Source: Chlamydiales bacterium (GTDB lineage: Bacteria > Chlamydiota > Chlamydiia > Chlamydiales > JACKPQ01). Taken from it: DNA of 36,332 nt. The notes below the pieces were generated by a model. That model saw only the letters and a list, made by a program, of their open reading frames with translations. It ran no database searches and had not been told where the DNA came from. The first letter of the stretch is position 1; each line of letters opens with the position of its first letter. The stretch lies in assembly GCA_024233435.1 (NCBI GenBank), contig JACKPQ010000004.1:1-36332 (forward strand), in the 5' to 3' direction. Positions 1 to 8,167 of this stretch are shown here, one piece after another. Made by a program: the position numbers and the translations under genes.

Positions 1-613
1 CTTCGCAGCGGGAGTAATGATGCCACATAAGGCTGAATTGTGGAGCGTCTATCCGTTGCAACTCTTCTGGATCGTTCATCCGTTGCAAATAGAGCCCAAA
101 GAGCAACTCAATCAGCTTTGGCAGCTTGTACTGCCCTCCAAGGTTATCAATAATTAGCTTTTGCGCAGCATATGGCATCATTCTGCTGCCTTTGATGCAA
201 TCTTTGCTGATCAATGCCCAGTAGCTTGAAGAAGCACAGATTGCTTCGTGGCCGCCGGGTTTCCACTCATTAACTTTAAGACTGCCCCGCTCGTCAAGAA
301 GTTGTTTGAATCTCTCTAAGGTCAAGGGAGCTCCATCAAGAGTCTTTGGGATGAGCGCTAAGATATGGGTCTCACCTATCGTTTTTCCAAATCTCTCGAG
401 TCCCAAGGCTGCTGGGCAAGGCTGTACTAATATTTCGTGAATCTTTTCAGGAAGGGGAGGCTCTTCACCCACATCTCCTAAGTGCGCCCAAGCTTTAGCT
501 CCTAGCGCTTGTTCAGGGCGAGATGCGCTCACTTCACGCACTTGCTCGCCAACTATCGCACTGACGCCATAACCGCAACCGGCGGTATGGATAGAAAAGT
601 TAACGGCGCTCAT
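1..613 (-). CDS. Unrecognised protein, 5' part (cut by window edge)
   Basis: Reading from 613 down to base 1 on the minus strand gives about 204 codons without a stop, so the gene continues beyond the window. The ATG is supported by a strong Shine-Dalgarno (GGAGG, about 7 nt upstream, on the minus strand at 619-625). The protein starts MSAVNFSIHTAGCGYGVSAI and contains a region resembling a folded globular domain (residues about 60-150), with no signal peptide or membrane segment visible. I do not recognise the family. It is divergent from the thioesterase gene, with a 124-bp AT-rich spacer between them. Long uninterrupted reading with normal codon use makes it real; function unknown. Confidence 0.75.
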   Translation of the reverse strand, partial: MSAVNFSIHTAGCGYGVSAIVGEQVREVSASRPEQALGAKAWAHLGDVGEEPPLPEKIHEILVQPCPAALGLERFGKTIGETHILALIPKTLDGAPLTLERFKQLLDERGSLKVNEWKPGGHEAICASSSYWALISKDCIKGSRMMPYAAQKLIIDNLGGQYKLPKLIELLFGLYLQRMNDPEELQRIDAPQFSLMWHHYSRCE

Positions 614-737
614 TTTAATCCTCCATGGGGTTTAAGGAAGTCGACCCTACCAACATACCTTTTTTTACTCAATCGTTATTTTTGCGTAGAAGGCTGCGCA
701 CTAACACTATAAAATAATATTTTGATACAATGAGGGA

Positions 738-1253
738 ATGAAAGGAAAAACAGCATCCGAGACCCATATCCAAGACCACACCTATAAGGTGTTCCCTAAC
801 GATCTCAACTCCAAGGGAACAGCTTTTGGAGGCATGATCATGTCCCAGCTCGATCGGCTAGCAGCCGTTGTTGCCGAACGCCATAGCGGCCAAACCTGCG
901 TGACCGTCTCTGTGGACTCAATGCATTTTTTAGCCCCTGCTCACCGAGGGGATCACCTTATCTTCAAGGTCTCAATGAACCATGCCTGGCGCACCTCGAT
1001 GGAAATTGGCGCTAAAGTCATTGCCGAGGATCCCAGGACTGGAGAGCGCCGCCACATGGTCTCGGTCTACTTTACCTTTGTAGCCATAGATGACAACGAA
1101 AAGCCCACCCCTGTTCCTCCTCTAATCTGTGAGACCAGAGACGAAAAACGGCGCTCACAAGAGGCCCAAATCAGACGTGAGAGGCGTAAAGCCGAAGCTG
1201 AAGAGACCAAAGAGCGGCGCTCAAGCCAAATTGATACCGAGCCTGAAAAATAG
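738..1253 (+). CDS. Acyl-CoA thioesterase, hotdog fold (YciA/BACH type)
   Basis: Predicted to hydrolyse acyl-CoA to free fatty acid and CoA in the cytoplasm. Residues about 10-130 form one hotdog domain: the helix entry FPNDLNSKGTAFGGMIMSQ carries the Asp/Asn and G-x-x-F-GG pattern of the YciA/acyl-CoA hydrolase branch, followed by the strand SVDSMHFLAPAHRGD typical of the family. Length 171 aa; the core is normal size, but the last 40 residues are a highly charged Arg/Glu/Lys tail that is not part of the fold. First gene of the rightward run thioesterase-bolA-grx-yhhQ-tgt, although 69 bp separate it from bolA, so it may be a separate transcript. A GAGGGA run sits directly against the ATG, too close for an ideal ribosome site. 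Family assignment is firm; substrate chain length unknown. Confidence 0.88.
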   Translation: MKGKTASETHIQDHTYKVFPNDLNSKGTAFGGMIMSQLDRLAAVVAERHSGQTCVTVSVDSMHFLAPAHRGDHLIFKVSMNHAWRTSMEIGAKVIAEDPRTGERRHMVSVYFTFVAIDDNEKPTPVPPLICETRDEKRRSQEAQIRRERRKAEAEETKERRSSQIDTEPEK

Positions 1254-1270
1254 GGCGCAAGTCGGGCTAT
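1253..1270 (+). repeat. 18-bp dispersed repeat, copy 1 (at thioesterase stop codon)
   Basis: The 18-mer GGGCGCAAGTCGGGCTAT begins on the last base of the thioesterase stop codon and recurs exactly at 20504-20521, where it touches the stop codon of the nucleotide translocase. It forms no obvious hairpin. Relative to the neighbouring genes the two copies lie in opposite orientation. Confidence 0.7.
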
Positions 1271-1322
1271 CTATAAGATTTTCAGTTTATTTTCTTTCTC
1301 CGCTTCTTTATACTAGTTTCAT

Positions 1323-1580
1323 ATGACTACCCGTGCATTTGTACAAAAATATTTAGAAGACGCCTTGGAAGGGGCTAGCATTGAGGTGCTTGACCCTAGA
1401 GGTGATGACTGCCACCTAGAGGCTATTGTCGTCTCAGAGAAATTTGAAGGCTTAAGCCTTATCAAGCAGCACCAGTTGGTGATGAACACGTTAAAAGATC
1501 ATTTTAACGGAGGAGGGCTGCATGCTCTGGCCCTTAAAACCTACACACCTCAAGCCTGGAAGGAGAAAAACAATGTCTAA
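1323..1580 (+). CDS. bolA: BolA family protein
   Basis: BolA proteins pair with CGFS monothiol glutaredoxins to bind and hand over [2Fe-2S] clusters. The 85-residue product has the BolA core: the strand ASIEVLDPRGDDCHLEAIVVS, the helix SLIKQHQLVMNTLKDHF (the R/K-H-R-x-V-Y-region equivalent) and the final strand GLHALALKTYTPQAW with the conserved His. The next gene is exactly such a glutaredoxin and overlaps it by 8 bp, strong support for a working pair. A TATACT hexamer at 1309-1314 lies only 8 bp before the ATG and no Shine-Dalgarno is visible, so a very short leader is possible. Assignment is confident. Confidence 0.92.
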   Translation: MTTRAFVQKYLEDALEGASIEVLDPRGDDCHLEAIVVSEKFEGLSLIKQHQLVMNTLKDHFNGGGLHALALKTYTPQAWKEKNNV

Positions 1581-1875
1581 ACTAGACGAAATTGCAGATG
1601 ATCTAAAAAACAACCGTGTTTTGCTCTATATGAAAGGATCAAAACTCATGCCAATGTGTGGTTTTTCTGCTCGCGTTGTCGACATTTTGAGCCAAATGAA
1701 GGTGGATTTTGAAACGCGCGATGTCTTGCAAGACGATGAGCTGCGCGCATCCATTAAAGAACACTCCAACTGGCCAACACTCCCTCAACTTTATATCGAT
1801 GGTGAATTCATTGGCGGCTGCGACATCGTCACTGAACTTTTTCAAACTGGAGAGCTTAAAAAAATACTCTCATGA
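1573..1875 (+). CDS. grxD: Monothiol glutaredoxin, CGFS type (Grx4/GrxD)
   Basis: Fe-S cluster carrier of the Grx4 class. I start at ATG 1573 (MSKLDEIADDL, 100 aa); an upstream in-frame ATG at 1522 would add 17 residues that do not fit the family. GGAAGGAGAAA just upstream, inside bolA, gives a good ribosome site. Key features are KGSKLMPMCGFSARVV with the cluster-binding C29-G-F-S, WPTLPQLYIDGEF with the cis-Pro (glutathione site), and GGCDIV. Length and motifs are those of GrxD. It overlaps bolA by 8 bp and yhhQ by 4 bp (ATGA), so the three are translationally coupled. The [2Fe-2S] BolA-Grx complex role is established for the families and inferred here. Confidence 0.95.
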   Translation: MSKLDEIADDLKNNRVLLYMKGSKLMPMCGFSARVVDILSQMKVDFETRDVLQDDELRASIKEHSNWPTLPQLYIDGEFIGGCDIVTELFQTGELKKILS

Positions 1876-2531
1876 ACGAATGCCTATTCTTTTTGCATCT
1901 ACTTGTTGTCGTTAGCTTGATCCTGCTTGCTCTGCGCCTAGGCAAGGAAGCTCTCATTGCTTGCTTTTCCATGCAGGTTGTCATCGCCAATCTTTTTGTT
2001 ATCAAGCAAGTTCATCTTTTTGGGCTTGAAATCACCTGCTGCGATGTTTTTATCATCGGCAGCATGCTCACACTCCAACTCCTGCAAGAGTATCATGGGC
2101 GCGAGCTAGCAAAAAAATGCGTTTGGATCGGGTTCTTCAGCATGCTTTTCTTTGGTGTTATGAGCATGATTCATTTAGGCTACTCGCCAAGCACCCTCGA
2201 TCAGACCCACGCCTCCTTTTCAACCATTTTATCTAAGTCACCCCGCATTCTTCTTGCTTCATTCCTCACATTCATTGTTTGCCAGCGCCTTGACATTCGC
2301 CTTTTTGCTTTTGCTAAAAAGCGCCTGCCGCAAAAATCTCTTTTTATGCGCAGCGGCATTGTCCTCCTGCCGACACAGCTACTCGACACGATCCTCTTTA
2401 CCCTTCTTGGGCTCTTTGGTGTGCTCGAGCACCTCGGATCCATCATCATGGTCAGCTTCACCATCAAAGTTTGCGTCATTTTTCTCATGAGTCCCCTCAC
2501 TCTTTTCTCTAAACGGGTGATTAAAGCATGA
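1872..2531 (+). CDS. yhhQ: Queuosine-precursor transporter, DUF165/YhhQ family
   Basis: Inner-membrane carrier that takes up queuosine precursors. The 219-residue protein is almost entirely hydrophobic with about six membrane helices and carries the family core VVIANLFVIKQV...LEITCCDVFIIGSMLTLQLLQEYHGRELAKK, including the polar E-x-x-G segment after helix 3. In Chlamydia a YhhQ homologue has been shown to import queuine directly. Here the gene overlaps tgt by 4 bp (ATGA at 2528-2531), so uptake and tRNA insertion are produced together. It also overlaps grxD upstream by 4 bp. Family is clear; that the substrate is queuine rather than preQ1 or preQ0 is inferred from the tgt partner and chlamydial precedent. 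Confidence 0.9.
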   Translation: MNECLFFLHLLVVVSLILLALRLGKEALIACFSMQVVIANLFVIKQVHLFGLEITCCDVFIIGSMLTLQLLQEYHGRELAKKCVWIGFFSMLFFGVMSMIHLGYSPSTLDQTHASFSTILSKSPRILLASFLTFIVCQRLDIRLFAFAKKRLPQKSLFMRSGIVLLPTQLLDTILFTLLGLFGVLEHLGSIIMVSFTIKVCVIFLMSPLTLFSKRVIKA

Positions 2532-3649
2532 AATTTGAAATCCTGCACACATCAAAAAAATCACGGGCGCGCGTTGGCAGACTGCACACACCCCACGGCA
2601 TCATCGATACACCTAACTTTGTCGGCGTGGGCACAAACGGCACCATTAAATCTCTAGATAACGCAACCGTTTCACAAATCGGGCTGCAGTTGATGTTTTG
2701 CAACACCTATCATCTCCTGTTGCAACCAGGGCCCGATATCATCAAGCAAGCAGGTGGCTTGCACTCGTTTATCAACCGTAAGCTTCCTATCATCACAGAC
2801 TCTGGAGGATTCCAGGTTTTTTCACTCGCTTATGGCTCTGTTGCAAACGAGCTGAAAAGCAAAGGCAAAAAGCAAAATGATGGCTCTGTTTTAAAGATCA
2901 CCGAAGAGGGCGTTCTATTTAGATCCTACCGTGACGGAGAAAAATTTTGGCTGACACCCGAATCCTCGATCGCAGCACAAAAATCTCTAGGTGCAGACAT
3001 CATCATCCCTTTTGATGAACTCCCGCCCTATCACATCGACTCTGACAAACTAAAAGCATCTCTTGATCGCACACACCGCTGGGAAGAGCGTTCTCTTAAT
3101 GCACATCTCGAGCACCCCAATGGACAAGCGATGTATGCTGTGATCCACGGCGGCGTTGACCGCCTCATGCGCCGACATAGCGTTGAGACACTCACAAAAC
3201 TCCCCTTTGATGGCTTTGCCATCGGTGGCAGCATGGGAAAAACCAAACCTGAAATGGTTGAAATGCTAACCCACACCATGCCCTTACTTCCAACAGAAAC
3301 TCCAAACCATCTTCTCGGTATTGGCGATCTCGAATCACTTGCTGCTTGCGTGCCTTTAGGCATTGATACTTTCGATAGCTCCTATCCAACCAAAGCAGCG
3401 CGCCACGGCCTTCTGCTCACAAAGCAAGGGCCACTAAAACTTGGCCTCGCAGCCAACCGCACAAACTTTGGTCCTATCGAGCAAGATTGCACCTGCCCAA
3501 CTTGCCAGACCTACTCTCTTGCTTATCTCCATCATCTATACAAAGCAAAAGAGCTCACCGCTCTTAGCTTAACCAGCGTGCATAACCTGCACTTTATGGT
3601 TCAGCTGATGGCCCGCTATCGGCAGGCCATCCTAAGCGATGAGCTCTAG
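2528..3649 (+). CDS. tgt: tRNA-guanine transglycosylase
   Basis: Exchanges guanine-34 of GUN-anticodon tRNAs for a queuine-type base. Full length (373 aa). Visible landmarks: ITDSGGFQVFSL with the active-site Asp (D91), D163-E164, the recognition loop GFAIGGSMGK (229-238), the nucleophile Asp in IDTFDSSYP (D283), and the zinc site C321-x-C323-xx-C326 with H352. Two substrate-pocket features differ from the preQ1 enzymes: the Cys that normally follows D-E is Leu (L165), and the GLSVGE-type loop is one residue shorter, reading GG-SMG. About 17 extra residues follow FSLAYG (103-120). No queC/D/E/F or queA/G lies in this window. Together these suggest use of salvaged queuine, as shown for C. trachomatis. 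No terminator is obvious before the convergent gene 27 bp away. Confidence 0.95.
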   Translation: MKFEILHTSKKSRARVGRLHTPHGIIDTPNFVGVGTNGTIKSLDNATVSQIGLQLMFCNTYHLLLQPGPDIIKQAGGLHSFINRKLPIITDSGGFQVFSLAYGSVANELKSKGKKQNDGSVLKITEEGVLFRSYRDGEKFWLTPESSIAAQKSLGADIIIPFDELPPYHIDSDKLKASLDRTHRWEERSLNAHLEHPNGQAMYAVIHGGVDRLMRRHSVETLTKLPFDGFAIGGSMGKTKPEMVEMLTHTMPLLPTETPNHLLGIGDLESLAACVPLGIDTFDSSYPTKAARHGLLLTKQGPLKLGLAANRTNFGPIEQDCTCPTCQTYSLAYLHHLYKAKELTALSLTSVHNLHFMVQLMARYRQAILSDEL

Positions 3650-3676
3650 TCTCAATCTCAAAAGCGGATGTAGGTT

Positions 3677-4564
3677 CTATGCTATTAAGGATTTATCCAT
3701 TGCTTGTGTATTGAATAGATAACCCCTTTCCGTATGTAGCGCTTCGCTTACTTCCTGGGATGTTTCCATTGATTTAAATGCCACGCCTATGAAGCTGATA
3801 TCAATTTTGTTCGAATTGCTATGCACAGCAATCGTATACCCCAATGACCTCATCTCGTCAACTATCGCAAAAACCCTATCTTTTGAAGTTTCTGTAGACT
3901 CGAACTCTTTTAAATATCCTTCAACTTTTTGTCTATCGTTAGCAACTTTTTCAGCTACAGTTGCATTGGTGTATTGTGACGCATTTGGTGTAACAAAATG
4001 CCCAATAACACGACCGTTTTTAAGCACGTTCACGCGATCAGAAATCGACTCATGCTGCAATAAAGTGTAACCTGCAGAAGCTGCCAGAGTCACTTGCTTG
4101 AAGAACTCTTCCTTATCGCCTTCATTGTTAACTAATCCTGCCTGATGGTTACGCTTAAAGTCTACTAGCATCGTAATTTTATCCTTAACAAAATAACATG
4201 TCCCTCTAATAGCCTTGTAACCAAACTCAATGGCGAGCTTAATTGGCAGAGCTAGGATAAGACCAGCTAGAATGATTTTTTGCGTCTGTGTTCTATTAGC
4301 CCATTTGCAAGTGAATAAAGCCGCGGTGCCTGCTGCACCCACCCAAAATGCTGTATCATTGCTAGTAGCAGCTTCTGCTCTATTAACAAGCCATTCGCGT
4401 GGAGCTGCATAAGTTTCAGCACTAGTTAGCGTGCTCTTTGTTTGAGCTGCAAGGCCGCTTAGCTTCTGTCCCACACGGGAGGCTTGACCTTTAGCCGCTT
4501 CGTAATTCTCAAAAATTTGCGCTTTTAGCGTGCCAGCTGCGCCTTTGACTGTATCTATAGCCAT
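3677..4564 (-). CDS. Membrane protein of unknown function with paired hydrophobic helices (Inc-like architecture)
   Basis: A 295-residue protein I do not recognise. A strong ribosome site (AAGGAG, 8 nt before the ATG) fixes the start. The N-terminal 70 residues are amphipathic and rich in Ala/Lys/Gln (MAIDTVKGAAGTLKAQIF...), with no signal peptide. Two hydrophobic stretches follow, separated by a short polar loop: about 72-90 (FWVGAAGTAALFTCKWA) and about 97-118 (IILAGLILALPIKLAIEFG). The rest (about 175 residues) looks soluble. A paired helix with a tight loop is the architecture of chlamydial inclusion-membrane proteins, but that is structural analogy only; an ordinary inner-membrane protein is equally possible. 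Single transcription unit, convergent with tgt. Confidence 0.8.
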   Translation of the reverse strand: MAIDTVKGAAGTLKAQIFENYEAAKGQASRVGQKLSGLAAQTKSTLTSAETYAAPREWLVNRAEAATSNDTAFWVGAAGTAALFTCKWANRTQTQKIILAGLILALPIKLAIEFGYKAIRGTCYFVKDKITMLVDFKRNHQAGLVNNEGDKEEFFKQVTLAASAGYTLLQHESISDRVNVLKNGRVIGHFVTPNASQYTNATVAEKVANDRQKVEGYLKEFESTETSKDRVFAIVDEMRSLGYTIAVHSNSNKIDISFIGVAFKSMETSQEVSEALHTERGYLFNTQAMDKSLIA

Positions 4565-4711
4565 AACTTTTCTCCTTAATTTGTTTACCTTGTGGTTTTC
4601 ACCGTTAAGATTGCCCTATCGTAAGATAAAGAAAGTTTTAAGACAAAGAAAATTTTTCTTATGTTGTAAGGAGCTGAAAATCTGTGAAATGCGAAGAAAT
4701 ATTTTTAGAAA

Positions 4712-5629
4712 CTAGACTGGTTTTGGCGCTTTTTGTGCGATTTCATCTTTGTAAACCACCCACATTCCAAAGAGCATGATGGCAGTTCCTGCAAAGATAA
4801 CCCAAGTGGGACGCTCGCCAAGGAGTACCCAACTATTGATTGATGCAAAGATGGGGCTGAGCAGGCCTACAAAAGAGAGGAAAGTCGCTGTGAAGCGTTT
4901 AAGCAGGTAGCCATAAAGGTTAAAGCAAACGATATTGGAGATGAAGGTCATGATCAGGATGGTGCTGATAAGAGGCGTGAGATTGTGCGTTGATACCGGA
5001 AGCGGATTCCAGCTATCGATGAAAAAGGAATGGATCAGGGCTAGGCATCCGCCAAGCAGCATACTGGTTCCATTGGCCATGAGGGGCGAAACGGCTTGGT
5101 CTTTGACAGTAACGCGCAGGATGACCCAACCGTAAACGGAGAAAAGAGCTGCTCCTGCAATGGCAAGCTCTGGTAGAGAAAGCCAGCTGGTGATCGAAAA
5201 GAGCTCTTCAGCCCCACTTTGAGAGAGTAGAACGGGGATAAATCCTAAAAAGCCAATAGCAAAGCCGATCCATTTGCGAGGGCTCATTTTTTCTTTGAAG
5301 TGGATGTAGGAGAAAAGGGCCGCAAAGAAGGGGGAAAGGCTGTAAATAAAACAGGTTTTGGCAGCGGTGAGGTGCTGCAAGCCCCAAAATTCGCAGATAT
5401 TTGTTAGATAGATAGAAAAAATTGAGAGCAGAATTAAAGATATGATTTGTCGTTTGGAAAGGCGAAAGCTGGAACGTTTTCTAATAGCAAGAAATCCGAC
5501 AAGGATGAGGCCTGCAAGGGTCATCCGGGCTCCTGTTAGAAAAATTGGAGGTCCATAATTCAATAAAATTTTTCCTAGCGGAAAACTTGAAGACCAAAGG
5601 AAGTAGAGCAAAACGGGAAGTATCAGCAA
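4712..5629 (-). CDS. EamA/DMT-family transporter
   Basis: Ten-helix drug/metabolite-transporter protein (305 aa) made of two EamA repeats: helices 1-5 in about residues 1-135 (LLYFLWSSSFPLGKILL, the F-x-G-R-G-like entry as FLTGARM) and helices 6-10 in about 150-295, ending with WVIFAGTAIMLFGMWVVY. There is no ATG near the start: an in-frame TAG lies at 5639-5641, and TTG at 5627-5629 preceded by TAGGAAAG is the best start. Exports or imports an unknown small metabolite. Divergent from the permease gene with a 61-bp spacer. Family sure, substrate unknown. Confidence 0.88.
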   Translation of the reverse strand: MLILPVLLYFLWSSSFPLGKILLNYGPPIFLTGARMTLAGLILVGFLAIRKRSSFRLSKRQIISLILLSIFSIYLTNICEFWGLQHLTAAKTCFIYSLSPFFAALFSYIHFKEKMSPRKWIGFAIGFLGFIPVLLSQSGAEELFSITSWLSLPELAIAGAALFSVYGWVILRVTVKDQAVSPLMANGTSMLLGGCLALIHSFFIDSWNPLPVSTHNLTPLISTILIMTFISNIVCFNLYGYLLKRFTATFLSFVGLLSPIFASINSWVLLGERPTWVIFAGTAIMLFGMWVVYKDEIAQKAPKPV

Positions 5630-5690
5630 AATTCTTTCCTAGCTAAAAATTTGTAATCATTTTACCATTCATTTAAACAACCAGTCAATA

Positions 5691-7907
5691 GTGGATATTT
5701 TGAAAAAGTTACTTACCATGATGAGATTTCGCAGGCCAGCCCTAGTACAAGGTGTGGCCCCTGCCAAGGAAAGTGTCGGATTTGGCACCTTCTATGGCGT
5801 ATTTCTGCCAGGTATTTTAGCCATTTATGGCGTGATTTTATTCTTAAGATTGGGCTGGATTGTAGGAATTGTGGGCTTGCCGACAACATTTGCGATCATT
5901 TCCTTTGCTTTTTTGATCACGTTAATCACTTCGATCTCGATTGCCGCGATTGCAACGAATATGCGAGTGGGTACCGGCGGCGCTTATTTTATTATCTCTA
6001 GATCTTTTGGTCGGGAGCTAGGATCATCCATTGGACTTGCGCTGTGCGCTGCAAAAACGCTTAGCGTGGCTTTTTGTGTCATGGGTTTTGCCGAGTCGCT
6101 TCATACGATTTTGCCCATGATCCCCGTGCAAGCACTTGGCATGGCAACCCTCGTGGCTGTTGGAGCTCTTGTCTATGTTTCAAGCGATGCCGCAATTAAA
6201 GCCCAGTTTGTCATCTTTTTGGTTATAGGTGTAGCCTTTATTACCCTGTTTTGCAGCAACTACACTCCAAGTGATACTGAATTGATGCTGCAGGCGCCAT
6301 CACCTTCTGGTTTCTGGTATGCCTTTGCCATTTTTTTTCCAGCGGCAACAGGCATTGAGACAGCGGTAGCAATGTCTGGCGATTTGAAGAATCCTAAGCG
6401 CTCATTATCAATTGGCACACTCGCTATCGTTATTGTCGCTTATGCAACCTACATGGCCATCGCTTATTTTCTAGCTAATAATATCCCAAGATCAACACTT
6501 GCCAGCGATCCTTTAATTGTCCTGAAATTTGCCCGCATCAAAACGTTTGTGTTGCTAGGTGTATGGGCTGCTGCGCTCTCGTCTGCGATTGGCAGTATGA
6601 TGGCTGCGCCTCGCATGATGCAAGCTATTGCTCAAGATGGCGTTTTTCCCAAATTTTTAGCGAAGGGATCTGGACCTCTCAATGAGCCTAAGATTGCAAG
6701 TGCTGTGACTTTTGCCTTCGCTATGGTTGCTGTTTATTTTGGGTCGTTAAATGCTATTGCCCCATTCATGACAATGTTTACCCTGATTGCTTACGGCATG
6801 GTTAATGTAGGCGCGGGCATTGAATCGTTCTTAAGCAATCCAAGTTGGCGCCCATCGGTTGCTGTTCCAGCAATGATCCCCCTAGCTGGCACGGTGCTTT
6901 GCGCTATTGCTATGCTCATGATTGATCCAGGCGTTGCGATGCTATCGCTTGCAGTCGTGTTCTGTGTCTATATATATTTGCGCCGACGCAATCAGCACCG
7001 CTCTTGGGATGATCTTAGAACGGCCATTTTACAATACCTTTGCCGTTTTGCCCTCTATCGACTGATCAATGCCCCCTCTTCACCAAAATCTTGGCGCCCA
7101 AATTTTCTTGTATTTACAAGATCGCCAACAAAATTCAACGCCATCTTTAAGCTTGTATCCTGCATCACGCGCGACCGCGGCTTTTTAACGCTTGCCTCGT
7201 TTGTTCCAGAAACAGAAAATGATGTTGGTAGACCTGTTCGTCATTGGGAAAAACTTGTCTCGGCTTTTTTAACCAAGCACCATACAACCGCGCTTGTAAA
7301 GTTAACTCACGCAAGAGATCCCTCTCAGCAAATCCGAGACTTGATCTCCTCCTATGGCATGGGCCCAATTAGACCTAACACCATCGTTCTTGGTTTACCT
7401 AGATCAACCCAAACAATTGAAGCGATGCTCCAAAATTTAGCGTTTGCGCAAGAGCAAAAGTGCAATGTGCTCATGATTGGTGAGTCAGAGCTTATTTCCC
7501 ATAACAAGTTGATCGATATCTGGTGGGATGATAATGATCGTAAATCATCTGAATTCATGCTTCTGATTGCGCTGCTTTTGCATCGCAGTGGCGAGTGGAA
7601 AAAAGCTAAACTTAACCTAAAGAGTTACGTCACAAATGAAGAAGGCCGGTCCAAGCGTGAGGATTATTTCCGTAATTTCCTTCATACGAATCGGTTGCCA
7701 ATGGCAACTGAAGTGATCATCATTGATGAGTCCTTACCACTCAATGAAACGATCCTCAAGCACTCAACTGGTGCCGATTTAATCATTCGCAGCCTTGATG
7801 GGGAAGCCGCATCTCTTGCTGAGCGCATGGACCTTGCAAAACACTTTCCGCAAGTGATGTTTTGTAAAAATGCAGGCCACGTCGAGTTCACTTCAATATT
7901 CACCTAA
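5691..7907 (+). CDS. APC-superfamily permease, SLC12 (cation-chloride cotransporter)-like
   Basis: Large inner-membrane permease (738 aa). Residues about 28-430 contain twelve helices with an APC/SLC12 beginning, GTFYGVFLPGILAIYGVILFLRLGWIVGI, and GTGGAYFIISRSFGRELGSSIG. Residues about 440-738 form a soluble C-terminal domain, as in bacterial and animal cation-chloride cotransporters; single-domain amino-acid permeases lack it. The product may therefore be a K+/Cl- type or an amino-acid carrier; sequence reading cannot settle this. GTG 5691 is the longest start; two ATG codons at 5718 and 5721 are equally plausible, and no candidate has a clear ribosome site. It ends 48 bp before the tRNA-Ile gene, which lies on the opposite strand. 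Confidence 0.85.
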   Translation: MDILKKLLTMMRFRRPALVQGVAPAKESVGFGTFYGVFLPGILAIYGVILFLRLGWIVGIVGLPTTFAIISFAFLITLITSISIAAIATNMRVGTGGAYFIISRSFGRELGSSIGLALCAAKTLSVAFCVMGFAESLHTILPMIPVQALGMATLVAVGALVYVSSDAAIKAQFVIFLVIGVAFITLFCSNYTPSDTELMLQAPSPSGFWYAFAIFFPAATGIETAVAMSGDLKNPKRSLSIGTLAIVIVAYATYMAIAYFLANNIPRSTLASDPLIVLKFARIKTFVLLGVWAAALSSAIGSMMAAPRMMQAIAQDGVFPKFLAKGSGPLNEPKIASAVTFAFAMVAVYFGSLNAIAPFMTMFTLIAYGMVNVGAGIESFLSNPSWRPSVAVPAMIPLAGTVLCAIAMLMIDPGVAMLSLAVVFCVYIYLRRRNQHRSWDDLRTAILQYLCRFALYRLINAPSSPKSWRPNFLVFTRSPTKFNAIFKLVSCITRDRGFLTLASFVPETENDVGRPVRHWEKLVSAFLTKHHTTALVKLTHARDPSQQIRDLISSYGMGPIRPNTIVLGLPRSTQTIEAMLQNLAFAQEQKCNVLMIGESELISHNKLIDIWWDDNDRKSSEFMLLIALLLHRSGEWKKAKLNLKSYVTNEEGRSKREDYFRNFLHTNRLPMATEVIIIDESLPLNETILKHSTGADLIIRSLDGEAASLAERMDLAKHFPQVMFCKNAGHVEFTSIFT

Positions 7908-7954
7908 GAACTGATACCAACCGATTTGACTAAAAGAATTTCCTAGAGGAAGGA

Positions 7955-8028
7955 TGCGGTTACCTAGATTCGAACTAGGGACCTCAACATTATCAGTGTT
8001 GCGCTCTAACCAACTGAGCTATAACCGC
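7955..8028 (-). tRNA. tRNA-Ile (GAT)
   Basis: Minus-strand cloverleaf of 74 nt: acceptor GCGGTTA/TAACCGC with discriminator A, D arm GCTC...GAGC, anticodon stem CAACA/TGTTG around loop CTGATAA (anticodon GAT), T arm CCTAG-TTCGAAT-CTAGG. All stems pair. CCA is not encoded. Lies 5 bp downstream of tRNA-Ala, so the two are cotranscribed. In many bacteria this pair sits in the rRNA spacer; no rRNA is present here. Confidence 0.97.
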
Positions 8029-8033
8029 GGAAT

Positions 8034-8106
8034 TGGAGGCAAGGAGAATCGAACTCCTGACCTTCTGAATGCAAATCAGATGCTCTACCAGCTGAGCTAT
8101 ACCCCC
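8034..8106 (-). tRNA. tRNA-Ala (TGC)
   Basis: Minus-strand cloverleaf of 73 nt: acceptor GGGGGTA/TGCCTCC (one G-T and one T-G pair), discriminator A, D arm GCTC...GAGC, anticodon stem TCTGA/TCAGA with loop TTTGCAT (anticodon TGC), T arm AGGAG-TTCGATT-CTCCT. First gene of the Ala-Ile pair. On the minus strand a TTGCCC...TACTAT arrangement (spacer about 18) between 8113 and 8150 is a reasonable promoter. Confidence 0.97.
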
Positions 8107-8167
8107 AAAGGACAGATAGTATCATTATCGTTGAATTTTGGGCAAGGGTGTTATAAAATAGAGCAAT

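Noticed and set aside
509..712. Plus-strand 67-codon frame
   Set aside because: Antisense to the well-started minus-strand gene ending at the window edge and to its promoter; poor composition.
1522..1572. N-terminal extension of glutaredoxin
   Set aside because: The internal ATG 1573 has a good ribosome site and gives the family length.
7908..7954. Terminator for the tRNA pair (TTCC-TAGA-GGAA)
   Set aside because: Stem of only four to five base pairs and no clear U-run.
7955..8106. rRNA operon spacer
   Set aside because: Ala/Ile tRNA pairs often lie in rRNA operons, but no 16S or 23S sequence is nearby and neighbouring genes are protein-coding.
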